Below, in pieces: positions 16,169 through 25,478 of a DNA stretch of 64,000 bases. The translations under genes and the position numbers were made by a program. The notes under the pieces were generated by a model, which was not told the DNA's origin, searched no databases, and saw nothing but the letters and a program-made list of their open reading frames with translations. Source of the stretch: Homoserinibacter sp. YIM 151385 (GTDB lineage Bacteria > Actinomycetota > Actinomycetes > Actinomycetales > Microbacteriaceae); the NCBI RefSeq assembly GCF_027912415.1, contig NZ_CP115175.1, positions 2,232,001 to 2,296,000 of the forward strand, written 5' to 3'. The first letter of the stretch is position 1. Every line of letters starts with the position of its first letter.

Positions 16169-16240
16169 GCAAGAGACATGTCTGCAGCGCCCCGGACCGG
16201 TGGATGCGGCGGTCCCTCGCGCAGGAGACATGTCTCTGGC
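16169..16240. repeat. Intergenic palindrome-pair repeat, copy 2
   Basis: AGACATGTCT occurs at 16174-16183 and 16226-16235, again 52 bases start to start. The interior pairs GGACCG with CGGTCC. The left flank GCAAG and right flank CTCTGGCG resemble those of the other copies. It lies between convergent genes, acetyltransferase and siderophore-interacting protein, where it could also act as a terminator. Confidence 0.75.
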
Positions 16241-16255
16241 GCCACCCCGCCGGGG

Positions 16256-17053
16256 TCAGCGGGCGGCGACGCCGCGCTTCCAGTAGCCGGAGAAGGTGAC
16301 GTGCTGCTTCGGCACGCCGCGGCCCTGCACGAGGTGCCGGCGCGCCCCCGCCGCGAGCGCCTGCTCGCCGACCGCGAAGGCGTACGGCGAGCCCGCCGGG
16401 AACTCGAGCGCCTCCAGCGCCCGCAGCGCGGCCGAGCCCGGGTCGGTCCCGGCCTCGCGCACGAGCCAGTGCACCTCGACGCCCGACGGCGCCCCGACAT
16501 CCTGGCGATCCGCCTCGTCGAAGAGCTCGATGATCGCGTGCCCGACCGCGTCGCGGGGGAGGTCGCGGAGGATGCCGGCCACCGCGGGCAGGCCGCTCTC
16601 GTCGGCCACGAGCAGCACCCAGTCGGACGGCACCGGCGCCCAGCCGCAGCCCTGATCGATGAAGGCGACCTCGGCGCCGGGCTCGACCGCTGCCGCCCAC
16701 GGCCCCGCGATCCCCTCGTCGCCGTGCGACACGAAGTCGATGTCGAGCTCGCGCGACGCCGGCCGGAAGGCCCGCACCGTGTAGTTGCGGATCGCCGGCC
16801 GGCTCGTCTTCGGCAGCGTCAGGTACTTGAGGTACCCGCCGATGCCGAAGCGCTGCGGCATCCCCTCGAAGCTCGTCGACTGGTCGACGGGCAGCGCGAG
16901 CCGGAACCACTGGTCGAAGCCCTGGTACTCGTAGCGCCCGAGATCGTCGCCGCCGATCGTGACGCGCACCATGTTCGGGGTCACGCGCTCGGTGCGCAGG
17001 ACGGTCGCCCGGACGAGGCCGGAGGGGGCGTGGGTGACGGCGATGTTGCTCAT
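16256..17053 (-). CDS. Siderophore-interacting protein (FAD-dependent ferric reductase)
   Basis: 265 residues. It belongs to the SIP/ViuB family, which releases iron from imported ferric siderophores by reduction. Visible features are the FAD-binding part with RNYTVRAF (RxYTxR) and FVSHGDEGIAGPWA, and the NAD(P)H-binding and closing part with LLVADESGLPAVAGIL, YAFAVGEQA and SGYWKRGVA. It is the last gene of the ECF operon; its ATG overlaps the stop of the EcfT-type gene. This placement, plus the DtxR-like box upstream of the operon, argues that the transporter handles an iron compound. The protein is cytoplasmic. Confidence 0.92.
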   Translation of the reverse strand: MSNIAVTHAPSGLVRATVLRTERVTPNMVRVTIGGDDLGRYEYQGFDQWFRLALPVDQSTSFEGMPQRFGIGGYLKYLTLPKTSRPAIRNYTVRAFRPASRELDIDFVSHGDEGIAGPWAAAVEPGAEVAFIDQGCGWAPVPSDWVLLVADESGLPAVAGILRDLPRDAVGHAIIELFDEADRQDVGAPSGVEVHWLVREAGTDPGSAALRALEALEFPAGSPYAFAVGEQALAAGARRHLVQGRGVPKQHVTFSGYWKRGVAAR

Positions 17054-17901
17054 GGCAGCTCCAGTGCGGGGGCGAGATGGTGGACGAGGTCGGGCGAGAC
17101 GACGAGGACCGCGGCGCCCGCGACCCACACGAGGACGATGAAGACGACGTCGCGGGGGCGGAACGGGATGCGGTGGCGCTCCGTGCGGGAGGGGTGCGCC
17201 CCGAAGGCGCGGGCATCCATGGCGAGGGCGACGCGCTCCGCGTGCCGGATCGCGCCGGCGAGCAGCGGCACCAGGTAGCCGATGCGGCGACGCAGGCCCG
17301 CGACCGGGCCGCGGCCGCCGGCCATGCCGCGGATGCGGTGGGCGCGGCGGATGACGTCGAGCTCGTGTCCGAAGCGCGGCACGAAGCGGAAGGCGGCGAG
17401 CGCCGTGTAGCCGATCCGGTAGGGCACCCGCAGCTGCTGCACCATCGAGCGGACCAGGTCGGGGCCGGTCGTCGTGAGTCCGGCGAGGAGCGAGAGCGCG
17501 ACGAGCGCGAGCAGCCGCAGCGCGGTCGCCAGGCCGACCAGCCAGGCGCCGAGCCGCAGCTGGTAGGAGCCGACGGTGAGCAGCGCGGGCCCGCCGGGCG
17601 TCGCGACGGGGTCGGCCCAGAGCCCGAAGCTGAAGCTCAGCACGAGGACGGCGAGCGGGATGCCGCCCAGCACGGCGAGGGCGGCGCGCGGCCGCAGGTG
17701 CGCGCCGATGAGGAGCAGGAGGAGGGCGAGCAGCAGCAGTCCGAGCGGCGCGCCGAGGTCGCGGGTGAAGATCACGGCGACCATGAGCGGCAGGGGGCCG
17801 GCGACCTTCGCGAGCGGGTTGAGGCGGTGGAGGAAGCGGAGCGGGCCGTGGTCGACGCGCTCCGCGTAGGGGTCGACGCCGCCGCGGGCGAGCGCGCTCA
17901 T
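17050..17901 (-). CDS. ECF transporter T component (EcfT/CbiQ-like)
   Basis: 283 residues, integral membrane protein. After a short N-terminal segment (DPYAERVDHGPLRFLHRLNPLAKV) come hydrophobic helices LPLMVAVIFT, LGLLLLALLLLLIGA, AVLGGIPLAVLVLSFSFGLWA and others. The cytoplasmic coupling helices carry ALAMDARAFGA, the ARxFG-type motif that contacts the ATPases. The start at 17901 is chosen because it overlaps the stop of the ATPase gene (ATGA). It connects the ATPase and the substrate-binding S component at 19684-20253. Confidence 0.88.
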   Translation of the reverse strand: MSALARGGVDPYAERVDHGPLRFLHRLNPLAKVAGPLPLMVAVIFTRDLGAPLGLLLLALLLLLIGAHLRPRAALAVLGGIPLAVLVLSFSFGLWADPVATPGGPALLTVGSYQLRLGAWLVGLATALRLLALVALSLLAGLTTTGPDLVRSMVQQLRVPYRIGYTALAAFRFVPRFGHELDVIRRAHRIRGMAGGRGPVAGLRRRIGYLVPLLAGAIRHAERVALAMDARAFGAHPSRTERHRIPFRPRDVVFIVLVWVAGAAVLVVSPDLVHHLAPALELP

Positions 17902-19643
17902 CCGCGGGCTCCCGAGGCGCCGGGCGCGCCGGGCGCGCCGGGCGCCCCGGGCAGCTCCGCGAGTCGCGAGATGCCCCGCCACGTCGCGTGCCGCGCGAGG
18001 CCCCGCATGGCGCGGCCGAGGGGCGGATGGCGGAGGCCGGCCTCCTCGAGCGCGGCGCCCGCGAGGACGGCCGCGGCATCCCCCTCGGCGACGACACGGC
18101 CGGCGCGGAGTGCCGCGATGCGGGTCGCGTGATCGGCGACGAGCTGCATGTCGTGGGTGACGACGAGGATCGTGGTGCCCTCGCCCCGGAGCTCGTCGAG
18201 CAGGTCGAGCAGCTCGGCGGCGCGCTCGCGGTCCTGGCCGAAGGTGGGCTCGTCGAGGGCGAGCACGCGGGCGCCGGCGATGAGCGCGGTGCCGACGGAG
18301 AGGCGGCGCTTCTGCCCGCCGGAGAGGAGGAAGGGGTGCCGCTCGCGGTGGGCGGCGAGGCCGAAGCGGCGCAGCATCCCCTCGACGCGCTCGGCGATCT
18401 CGGCGGGGTCGCGGCGCTGGAGCTCGAGCGCGTGCGCGAGCTCCTCGGCGACGGTCGCGCGGATGAACTGGTGCTCCGGGTTCTGGAACACGAAGCCGAC
18501 GTGGGCGGCGAGCTCGCGCGGGTCGGCGCGCGCCGGGTCGAGCCCGGCGGTCCGGATGCGGCCCCGCGGCGGCGGGACGACGCCGGCGATCGCCTGCAGC
18601 AGCGTCGTCTTGCCGGCGCCGTTCTCGCCGACGATCGCGAGCAGCTCGCCGGCCGGCACCTCAAGGGCGATGCCGTCGAGGAGGCGCCGGCCGCCCCGCT
18701 CGATCGTGAGGCCGGCGACCGCCACCTCCGCCGGCCGAGGCGCCTGCGACGCCGTCGCGCGCGCCTCGACGAGCGGCAGGGGCGGCAGCTCGTGTACCGC
18801 ATCCAGCCCCGCCGCGAGCTCCGCCGGCGTCAGCGGCAGCGGCTCGAGCCGCACACCCGCCTCGCGCAGCCGGAGCGCCGCGAGGGTCGCGACCGGCAGC
18901 CACACCCCGAGCTCGAGCAGCCGCTCCGCCTCGGTGCGCAGGAGCGCGGCCGGACCGTCCAGGACGGAGCGGCCGTCGGCATCCAGCACGAGCACCCGGT
19001 CGATGAGCTCCATCGCCGCGTCGAGGTTGTGCTCGACGAGGACGATCGCCCGCTCGCCGCCCGCGACGACGCCCCGCAGTGCCGTGTAGACCTCGTCGAT
19101 GCCGACGGGGTCCAGGTTCGCGGTGGGCTCGTCGAGCACGATGACGGGCGCCTCGAGCGCGAGCGCGCAGGCGATCGCGAGGCGCTGGCGTCCGCCCCCG
19201 GAGAGACGGTCGGGGTTCTCGAGTCGGCGCTCCCACAGCCCGACCGTGCGCAGGGCGCGCTCCGCCCGCTCGAGCACCTCCGCCGCCGGCACGAGCAGGT
19301 TCTCGGGCCCGAAGCAGACCTCGTCGAGGAGGGTGCCGGTGACGATCTGCGCGTCCGGGTCCTGGAACACCATCGCGACGTGCGCCGCGAGCTCGCCGAC
19401 CTCGTGCTCCGCCGTGTCGAGCCCCGCGACGAGGATGCGCCCCTCGAGGGATGCCGGGACGGCGTGCGGGATGAGGCCGTCGAGCGCGAGCGCGAGGGTC
19501 GACTTGCCCGAGCCGCTCGGGCCGAGCAGCAGCACCGCCTCGCCCGGCCGGACGACGAGGTCGACGCCGTCGGGCGTCGCGGGGCCGCCGTCCTCGTGGC
19601 GGATGCGCACGCCCTCGAGTCGGAGGGGCGCCGGGGTGCTCAT
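17898..19643 (-). CDS. ECF transporter ATPase, two ATP-binding domains fused
   Basis: 581 residues. Two complete ABC cassettes in one chain: first GPSGSGKST, VFQDPDAQIV, LSGGGRQRL and VIVLDEPTANLDP; second GENGAGKTT, VFQNPEHQFI, LSGGQKRRLSVG and VLALDEPTFGQD. Fused ATPases of this type (YkoD-like) replace the separate EcfA and EcfA' subunits. The extreme C-terminus is a low-complexity Gly-Ala-Pro repeat (PGAPGAPGAPGASG) that is not part of the fold. It lies between the S component and EcfT genes and powers uptake through them. Confidence 0.92.
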   Translation of the reverse strand: MSTPAPLRLEGVRIRHEDGGPATPDGVDLVVRPGEAVLLLGPSGSGKSTLALALDGLIPHAVPASLEGRILVAGLDTAEHEVGELAAHVAMVFQDPDAQIVTGTLLDEVCFGPENLLVPAAEVLERAERALRTVGLWERRLENPDRLSGGGRQRLAIACALALEAPVIVLDEPTANLDPVGIDEVYTALRGVVAGGERAIVLVEHNLDAAMELIDRVLVLDADGRSVLDGPAALLRTEAERLLELGVWLPVATLAALRLREAGVRLEPLPLTPAELAAGLDAVHELPPLPLVEARATASQAPRPAEVAVAGLTIERGGRRLLDGIALEVPAGELLAIVGENGAGKTTLLQAIAGVVPPPRGRIRTAGLDPARADPRELAAHVGFVFQNPEHQFIRATVAEELAHALELQRRDPAEIAERVEGMLRRFGLAAHRERHPFLLSGGQKRRLSVGTALIAGARVLALDEPTFGQDRERAAELLDLLDELRGEGTTILVVTHDMQLVADHATRIAALRAGRVVAEGDAAAVLAGAALEEAGLRHPPLGRAMRGLARHATWRGISRLAELPGAPGAPGAPGASGARG

Positions 19644-19683
19644 GCCGCTCTCGGCTCCTCCCGCGCGGAAGCGGCGGACGTGC

Positions 19684-20253
19684 TCATGCGCGGCCCTTCC
19701 GGACGGCGCCGAGCCCGGCCCGGCGGAGCTGCCACGCGATCCACTGCGCGGCGCCCGTGACGGCGGCGGCGGTGAGGATCGCGATGGCCCACATGACGAG
19801 GTAGACCCAGAGGTGGACGCGGCCCGCGTCGAGCGCGGCGAAGGCGAGCGCGCTCATGGCGAGGAGGCCGAGGGGGTGCGCGATCCAGAACCACCAGCCC
19901 GTCCAGACCCGCCAGCGGGTGAGCGCGAAGGGGATCTCGATCGCGGCGCCGACGGCGAGGAACAGGGGGAGGTGGGCGAAGCCGCCGAAGGCGAAGGGCG
20001 CGCTCACGAGTCCCGTGACGAGTGCGGTGAGGAGGCCGGCGCCGGGCGCCTGCAGGAGCCGCTGCGCGACGAGCGCCGAGATGGCGTAGACGCCGGTCGT
20101 CGCGGCGTAGAAGAAGAGGGCGGTGGGGGCGGCGACGATGCTCGCCCAGCTCAGCCCGATCGCGAGCAGCGCGCCGGCGGCGCCGAGCGCGGCGCACACG
20201 AGGAGGAGCCGCGAGGAGGACCTCGTCCTCGGTCGTGCGGGCGCGGCGGGCAT
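19684..20253 (-). CDS. ECF transporter S component (YkoE-like)
   Basis: 189 residues from ATG 20253. It is almost entirely hydrophobic after a basic N-terminus, with about five to six membrane helices (LLLVCAALGAAGALLAIGLSW, LFFYAATTGVYAISALVA, GLLTALVTGLVSAPFAFGG and others). The layout and neighbours match YkoE-family S components, some of which import thiamine precursors. In this operon the companion gene encodes a siderophore-interacting protein, so an iron-related substrate is more likely than thiamine. It is the first gene of the operon, with a DtxR-like box about 65 bases upstream. Confidence 0.8.
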   Translation of the reverse strand: MPAAPARPRTRSSSRLLLVCAALGAAGALLAIGLSWASIVAAPTALFFYAATTGVYAISALVAQRLLQAPGAGLLTALVTGLVSAPFAFGGFAHLPLFLAVGAAIEIPFALTRWRVWTGWWFWIAHPLGLLAMSALAFAALDAGRVHLWVYLVMWAIAILTAAAVTGAAQWIAWQLRRAGLGAVRKGRA

Positions 20254-20316
20254 GGCGGTCCTCGGGTCGGCGGGCGTGCGGTGCGGCGGCACCGGGCGCA
20301 CCCGATCCCGTCCGCG

Positions 20317-20334
20317 GGTAAGGCTCACCTTACC
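20317..20334. promoter_or_regulatory. DtxR/IdeR-like iron box
   Basis: GGTAAGGCTCACCTTACC is an 18-base interrupted palindrome that closely resembles the DtxR/IdeR consensus (TTAGGTTAGGCTAACCTAA). It lies 64-81 bases upstream of the S-component start, so the ECF/SIP operon should be repressed by Fe2+-loaded DtxR-type protein. The assignment is by eye. Confidence 0.65.
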
Positions 20335-20365
20335 GCGCGCGGGCGGCACCCGCCGACGGGCCCGG

Positions 20366-21280
20366 CTAGGCCACCGCGAGCAGCGCCGCCGCGATGATCG
20401 CGAGCCCGATCCCGCACCACTGCACCGGCGAGACCCGCTCGCGGAGCACGACGGCCGCGAGCGCGATCGTGCCGACCGGGTAGAGGGCCGCGAGCACGCT
20501 CGTCACGGCGAGCTCGCCGAGCCGCAGGGAGGTGAGGATGAGCGAGTTCGCGATGACGTCGAGCACGCCGCAGATGGGGGCGACGAGGATGCCGGCCCGC
20601 CAGCCGGCGGAGAGCGGCACGCCACGGCGGCGCGCGACGAGCGCGAGCACGACGACGATCGTCGAGATCACGAGGCAGCTCGCCGAGCGGTTGAGGAGCA
20701 GCGGCACGACGCCGGAGTCGTGCGGTGCCTGGTCGAGGAGCACGATGATGACGCCGATGAGCACGCCCGAGCCGATCGCGTAGGCGAGGCCCCGGGGGCT
20801 GACGCGGGCCGCGCGAGCCGGCCCGGCCTCCCCCGCGGCACCCGGCGCCGCGCCCACCCGGTCGCCCTCCGGCCCGCGAACGAGGCTCACGAGCACGACC
20901 GCGACGAGCGCCATCCCGATCGCGCCCGCCGCGAGCGGCGAGAGTGCGTCGCCGAGCACGAGGCTCACCCCCACCGGCACGATCGCGGCGAGCACCGCCG
21001 TGATCGGCGAGAGCACGCTCATCGGCCCGATCGCGAGCGCCGCATAGAGGAGGAGCAGTCCGCCCGCGTTCGCGACGCCGCTCAGCGCGCCCCAGACGAT
21101 CGCCTCCTCGGACCAGCGGGCCGGGATCAGCAGCGCGAGCGGCACGAGGAGCACGATGCCCGTCGCCGCCGACAGCGCGACCACCCGCACGGGCAGGATG
21201 CGTCGGGATGCGATGCCGCCCACGAAGTCACCGGCGCCGTAGACGAGGGCGCTCGCGAGCCCCACGACGACAGCGATCAC
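20366..21280 (-). CDS. DMT/EamA-type transporter
   Basis: 304 residues, ten predicted membrane helices in two EamA repeats: IAVVVGLASALVYGAGDFVGG starts the first and GLAYAIGSGVLIGVIIVLLDQA the second, joined by a charged linker (RGPEGDRVGAAPGAAGEAG). The end ERVSPVQWCGIGLAIIAAALL is typical of the family, which exports or imports metabolites such as amino acids, nucleobases or drugs. The substrate cannot be read from sequence. It is monocistronic, and its start (21280) is 159 bases from that of the divergent nuclease gene. Confidence 0.85.
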   Translation of the reverse strand: MIAVVVGLASALVYGAGDFVGGIASRRILPVRVVALSAATGIVLLVPLALLIPARWSEEAIVWGALSGVANAGGLLLLYAALAIGPMSVLSPITAVLAAIVPVGVSLVLGDALSPLAAGAIGMALVAVVLVSLVRGPEGDRVGAAPGAAGEAGPARAARVSPRGLAYAIGSGVLIGVIIVLLDQAPHDSGVVPLLLNRSASCLVISTIVVVLALVARRRGVPLSAGWRAGILVAPICGVLDVIANSLILTSLRLGELAVTSVLAALYPVGTIALAAVVLRERVSPVQWCGIGLAIIAAALLAVA

Positions 21281-21439
21281 CGAGCCATTCTGCCGGTGTC
21301 GGCGGCTCGGTGAACGCTGGACGACGAAACGAGCTGAGCACTACCGCAGAATCCGCTCCCGATCTAAGGTGAGCCATGCCCCCCATCCGGGGGCAGAACC
21401 CGAGCACCCCGTCAGACCCCCGCAAACGGAGGAACCGAG

Positions 21440-24400
21440 TTGTCCGAGCCCACTCCCGCCGCTGCGGCGTCCACGAGGCGAGGCGGCTTCCGCCGGGTCG
21501 CGCTCGCGGTCGCCGCCGCCTGCGCCCTCGCCGTCGCCCCGCTGGCCGTTCCCGCGGCGAGCGCGGCGACCGTCACCCACACCATCGCCCAGGTCCAGGG
21601 CCCCGGGGCGACGACGCCCCTGAACGGCCAGACGGTCACGGTGCAGGGCATCGTCACCGCCGTGTACCCGGCGCCGAGCGGCTACAACGGCTTCTTCCTC
21701 CAGACGCAGGGCTCCGGCGGCGGCAAGACGGCGCGCACGGGCGCTTCCGACGGCCTCTTCGTCTTCACCGGCTCGGGCGCCTTCCCCGGCGTGAAGATCG
21801 GCGACAAGGCCACCGTCACCGGCCGCGCGGGCGAGTACCAGGGCCAGACGCAGGTGACCGCGACCGCCGCCGGCAGCGTCGAGGTCGTCGACTCGGGCTA
21901 CAAGCTCCCCAAGGTCACAAGCCTCCCCGACACCGTCCTCGGCGACGCGCGCGAGTCCTACGAGGGCATGCTCGTGAAGCCGAGCGGCACCTACGTGCTC
22001 GGCTCGACCCACCAGGCCTACAACTTCGGCTCCCTCTGGCTCAGCGCCGGCGGCGAGCTCGTCCAGGCGACCGATCAGGTCGATGCCGGCCCCGAGGCCG
22101 CCGCGATCGCCGCCGAGAACAAGGCCAAGCGCCTCCTCGTCGACGACGGCTACAGCATCCAGGTCACGAACGGCGCCCACCCGGGCACGCAGCCGTACCT
22201 GACGAAGGAGACGGTGGTCCGGAACGGCGACGTCTTCGTGCCCTCGAAGAAGCCCATGGTGCTCGGCTACGGCTTCGACGACTGGCGGCTCCAGCCGCAG
22301 ATCGCGCTGAACGACGCCTCGAAGCCCGCGTACAAGCCCTCCTTCGAGCCCGCGAACCCGCGGCCCGAGGCGGCGCCCGAGGTCGGCGGCGACGTGCAGT
22401 TCGCGGCCTTCAACGTGTTCAACTACTTCACGACCTTCGGCGGCGACGCGCGCGGCGCGGCCGACGCGGAGGCCTTCGCGATCCAGAAGTCGAAGATCGT
22501 GCGCGCCGTGAACGGGCTGGATGCCGACGTCGTCGCGCTCCAGGAGATCGAGAACTCGGTGAAGCTCGGCGAGGAGCTCGACGAGGCGCTCGCCGACCTC
22601 GTCGCGGGGCTCAACGCCGAGGCCGGCGAGGGGGCCTGGGACTTCGTGCCCACCCCGGCCGAGCTCGACGACGCCGCGATCACCGACTTCATCACGAACG
22701 CGATCATCTACAAGCCCGCCGCGGTCACGCCCGTCGGCGACAGCTTCACGCAGATCGACGAGGACGTCTGGGACATCGCGCGCGAGCCGATCGCCCAGAC
22801 CTTCGAGGTCGCGCGCGGGACGAACGTGACCGTCGTCGCGAACCACTTCAAGTCGAAGAGCGGCTCGGGCACGCAGCCCGCCGACGGCCAGGGCTTCTTC
22901 AACGCGGAGCGCGTCGAGCAGGCGGAGGCCGTGGCCGGCCTCGTCGAGGACATCCGGGCCGACGACGAGAAGGGCCCGCACGTCCTCCTCCTCGGCGACT
23001 TCAACGCCTACGGCCAGGAGGACCCGATCCAGGCGCTCACCGGCGCCGGGCTCGTCGACCTCGTGCCGGCGAAGGCGGAGGGCCAGCACACCTACAGCTT
23101 CGACGGGCAGCTCGGCTCCCTCGACCACGCGATCGCGACCCCCGAGCTCGCGGAGCAGGTCGCCGGCGTCGGCGTCTGGGGCATCAACGCCGCCGAGTGG
23201 AGCGATCGCGGCTACGGGTTCGGCGCCGCCGAGGCGGGCACCCCGTACCGCTCGAGCGACCACGACCCGATCCTCGTCGGCGTCTCGGCCGAGGACGCGC
23301 CCGCGCAGCCGGTCGACATCGACATCCTGAGCTTCAACGACTTCCACGGCCGCATCGAGGCGGCGCCGCCCGCGGCGGGTGCCGCCGTGCTCGGCGGGCT
23401 CGCGCGCGACCTGCGCGCGGCGAACCCGAACACGCTCGTCGTCTCCGCGGGCGACAGCGTCGGGGCCTCGACCTTCACCTCCTTCATCCAGCAGGACCAG
23501 CCGACGATCGACGCGCTCAACGCGATCGGCCTCGACGCCACCGCGCTCGGCAACCACGAGTTCGACCAGGGCCGCGATGACGTCGACGACCGCCTCATCC
23601 CCGAGTCCGACTTCCCCTACCTCGGCGCCAACGTCTACGACCGCGAGACCGGCGAGCCGGCCTTCGACGAGTACGCGATCGAGGAGCGGGACGGCGTGCG
23701 CGTCGGCTTCATCGGCGCCATCACGGAGGACATGCCGGGCCTCGTCTCGCCCGACGGCATCGCGACGCTCGAGTTCCGCTCGATCGTCGACGAGGTCTCC
23801 CGCGTCGCGGAGGACCTCCGCGACGGCGAGGAGGCGAACGGCGAGGCGGACGTGCTCGTGCTCCTGGTCCACGAGGGCGCGGGCGACGCGACCATCGAGT
23901 CGGCGACCGGCGACACCCCCTTCGGCGAGATCGTGAACGGGCTCGCGGGCGAGGTCGACGCGATCGTCTCGGCGCACACGCACCAGCAGTACGTGCACGA
24001 GATCCCCGTCCCCGGCAGCGACCGCACCATGCCGGTCATCCAGTCGGGCCAGTACGGCGAGGCCTACGGGCTCCTCTCGATGACCGTCGACCCCGACTCG
24101 GGCGAGCTGCTCGAGATCGGCGCCGAGATCGCGCCGCTCGTCGGCGCGGCCGAGCCGGACCCGGCGATCGCCGAGATCGTGGCGGATGCCGTCGCGGTCG
24201 CAGAGGTCGAGGGCGCCGTCTCGCTCGGCTCCATCACGGGCGACATCACCCGCGGCCAGCAGGCGGCGGGCGGCGAGAACCGCGGGGCCGAGTCGACCCT
24301 CGGCAACCTCATCGCCGACGTGCAGCTCGAGCAGACGCAGGACCTCGGGACGCAGGTCGCGATCATGAACCCGGGCGGCATCCGCGCGGATCTGAACTAC

Positions 24401-25465
24401 GCCTCGACCGGGCCGAACGACCCGGACGGCAACGTCACCTACCGCGAGGCCGCCGTCGTGCAGCCCTTCGCGAACACGCTCGTGACCCTCGACCTGACGG
24501 GCGCGCAGCTCGAGCAGGTGCTCGAGGAGCAGTGGCAGCCCGCGGGCCTGTCGCGGCCGTTCCTCAAGCTCGGGCTCTCCGAGGGACTCACCTACACCTA
24601 CGACCCGGATGCGGCGGCGGGCGAGCGGATCACCGCCGTCTACCTCGACGGGGAGCGGGTCACGGCGGAGCAGACGATCAAGGTCGTCACGAACTCCTTC
24701 CTCGGCGGCGGCGGCGACCAGTTCTTCACCTTCGCCGAGGGGACGAATCGCGCCGACTCCGGCCGGATCGACCTCCAGGCCTTCGTGGACTACTTCTCGG
24801 CCAACAGCCCCGTCTCGCCCGACCTCGGCAACCGCTCGCTCGGCGTGACGGCATCCGCCCCCGCCGACGAGGCGGGCTACGCGCCGGGCGAGGAGGTCTC
24901 GCTCGACCTCAGCTCGCTGCTCTTCTCGAAGGGCGGCCCGACCTCGGGCGAGGCGACCGTCTCGGCGGGCGAGGAGGTGCTGGGCTCCGCGCCCATCGCC
25001 TTCGCGATCACCGACGCCTACGACGAGCAGGGTGCGGCGACCGTGAGCTTCACGGTGCCCGAGGATGCGGCGGCGGGCGAGCTGCTGCTGACGATCGGCG
25101 GCCCGGAAGGCACCGCGGTGCCCTACGCGATCACGGTCGCGGAGCAGGACGGCGGCCCGGTCGAGCCGGTCGAGCCGGTCTCCACCTGGACCTCGGCCTC
25201 CGCGTCGAAGTTCATCACCTTCGACGGGACGGTCGACTACCGCGTCCGGGTCACGGCGGACGACGGCTCGGCCCCCGTGGGCGAGCTCGTGATCCGCGAC
25301 GGCGCGAAGGTCGTCGAGACGATCCAGCTCGACGAGGGCGACGCGGGGAAGGCCACGGCGAAGCTCGCGAAGCTCACGCGCGGCATCCACCTCCTCACCG
25401 CCACCTTCGAGGGCGAGGGCTTCGAGCAGTCCGTCTCCTGGCCCTCGATCCTGCTCGCCCTCTAG
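21440..25465 (+). CDS. Secreted ExeM/NucH-type nuclease fused to 5'-nucleotidase
   Basis: 1341 residues from a TTG with GGAGG seven bases upstream. A Sec signal peptide (to about PAASAA) is followed by an OB-fold-like domain, then an endonuclease/exonuclease/phosphatase domain (DVVALQEIEN, LLLGDFNAYG, SLDHAIAT, SDHDPILV; about 310-615). A calcineurin-type 5'-nucleotidase follows (DILSFNDFHGR, SAGDSVGAS, LGNHEFDQG, SAHTHQQY) with its C-terminal nucleotide-binding domain (GNLIADVQ, NPGGIRADL). Ig-like stretches end the protein; no LPXTG or membrane anchor is seen. The two enzymes in series could digest extracellular DNA and remove phosphate from the nucleotides, supplying phosphate and nucleosides. 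Confidence 0.92.
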   Translation: MSEPTPAAAASTRRGGFRRVALAVAAACALAVAPLAVPAASAATVTHTIAQVQGPGATTPLNGQTVTVQGIVTAVYPAPSGYNGFFLQTQGSGGGKTARTGASDGLFVFTGSGAFPGVKIGDKATVTGRAGEYQGQTQVTATAAGSVEVVDSGYKLPKVTSLPDTVLGDARESYEGMLVKPSGTYVLGSTHQAYNFGSLWLSAGGELVQATDQVDAGPEAAAIAAENKAKRLLVDDGYSIQVTNGAHPGTQPYLTKETVVRNGDVFVPSKKPMVLGYGFDDWRLQPQIALNDASKPAYKPSFEPANPRPEAAPEVGGDVQFAAFNVFNYFTTFGGDARGAADAEAFAIQKSKIVRAVNGLDADVVALQEIENSVKLGEELDEALADLVAGLNAEAGEGAWDFVPTPAELDDAAITDFITNAIIYKPAAVTPVGDSFTQIDEDVWDIAREPIAQTFEVARGTNVTVVANHFKSKSGSGTQPADGQGFFNAERVEQAEAVAGLVEDIRADDEKGPHVLLLGDFNAYGQEDPIQALTGAGLVDLVPAKAEGQHTYSFDGQLGSLDHAIATPELAEQVAGVGVWGINAAEWSDRGYGFGAAEAGTPYRSSDHDPILVGVSAEDAPAQPVDIDILSFNDFHGRIEAAPPAAGAAVLGGLARDLRAANPNTLVVSAGDSVGASTFTSFIQQDQPTIDALNAIGLDATALGNHEFDQGRDDVDDRLIPESDFPYLGANVYDRETGEPAFDEYAIEERDGVRVGFIGAITEDMPGLVSPDGIATLEFRSIVDEVSRVAEDLRDGEEANGEADVLVLLVHEGAGDATIESATGDTPFGEIVNGLAGEVDAIVSAHTHQQYVHEIPVPGSDRTMPVIQSGQYGEAYGLLSMTVDPDSGELLEIGAEIAPLVGAAEPDPAIAEIVADAVAVAEVEGAVSLGSITGDITRGQQAAGGENRGAESTLGNLIADVQLEQTQDLGTQVAIMNPGGIRADLNYASTGPNDPDGNVTYREAAVVQPFANTLVTLDLTGAQLEQVLEEQWQPAGLSRPFLKLGLSEGLTYTYDPDAAAGERITAVYLDGERVTAEQTIKVVTNSFLGGGGDQFFTFAEGTNRADSGRIDLQAFVDYFSANSPVSPDLGNRSLGVTASAPADEAGYAPGEEVSLDLSSLLFSKGGPTSGEATVSAGEEVLGSAPIAFAITDAYDEQGAATVSFTVPEDAAAGELLLTIGGPEGTAVPYAITVAEQDGGPVEPVEPVSTWTSASASKFITFDGTVDYRVRVTADDGSAPVGELVIRDGAKVVETIQLDEGDAGKATAKLAKLTRGIHLLTATFEGEGFEQSVSWPSILLAL

Positions 25466-25478
25466 CTGGGTTCCGGCC

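Noticed and set aside
20254-20365. TPP riboswitch upstream of the YkoE-like gene
   Set aside because: The conserved TPP-element sequences were not seen; the palindrome at 20317-20334 fits an iron box better.
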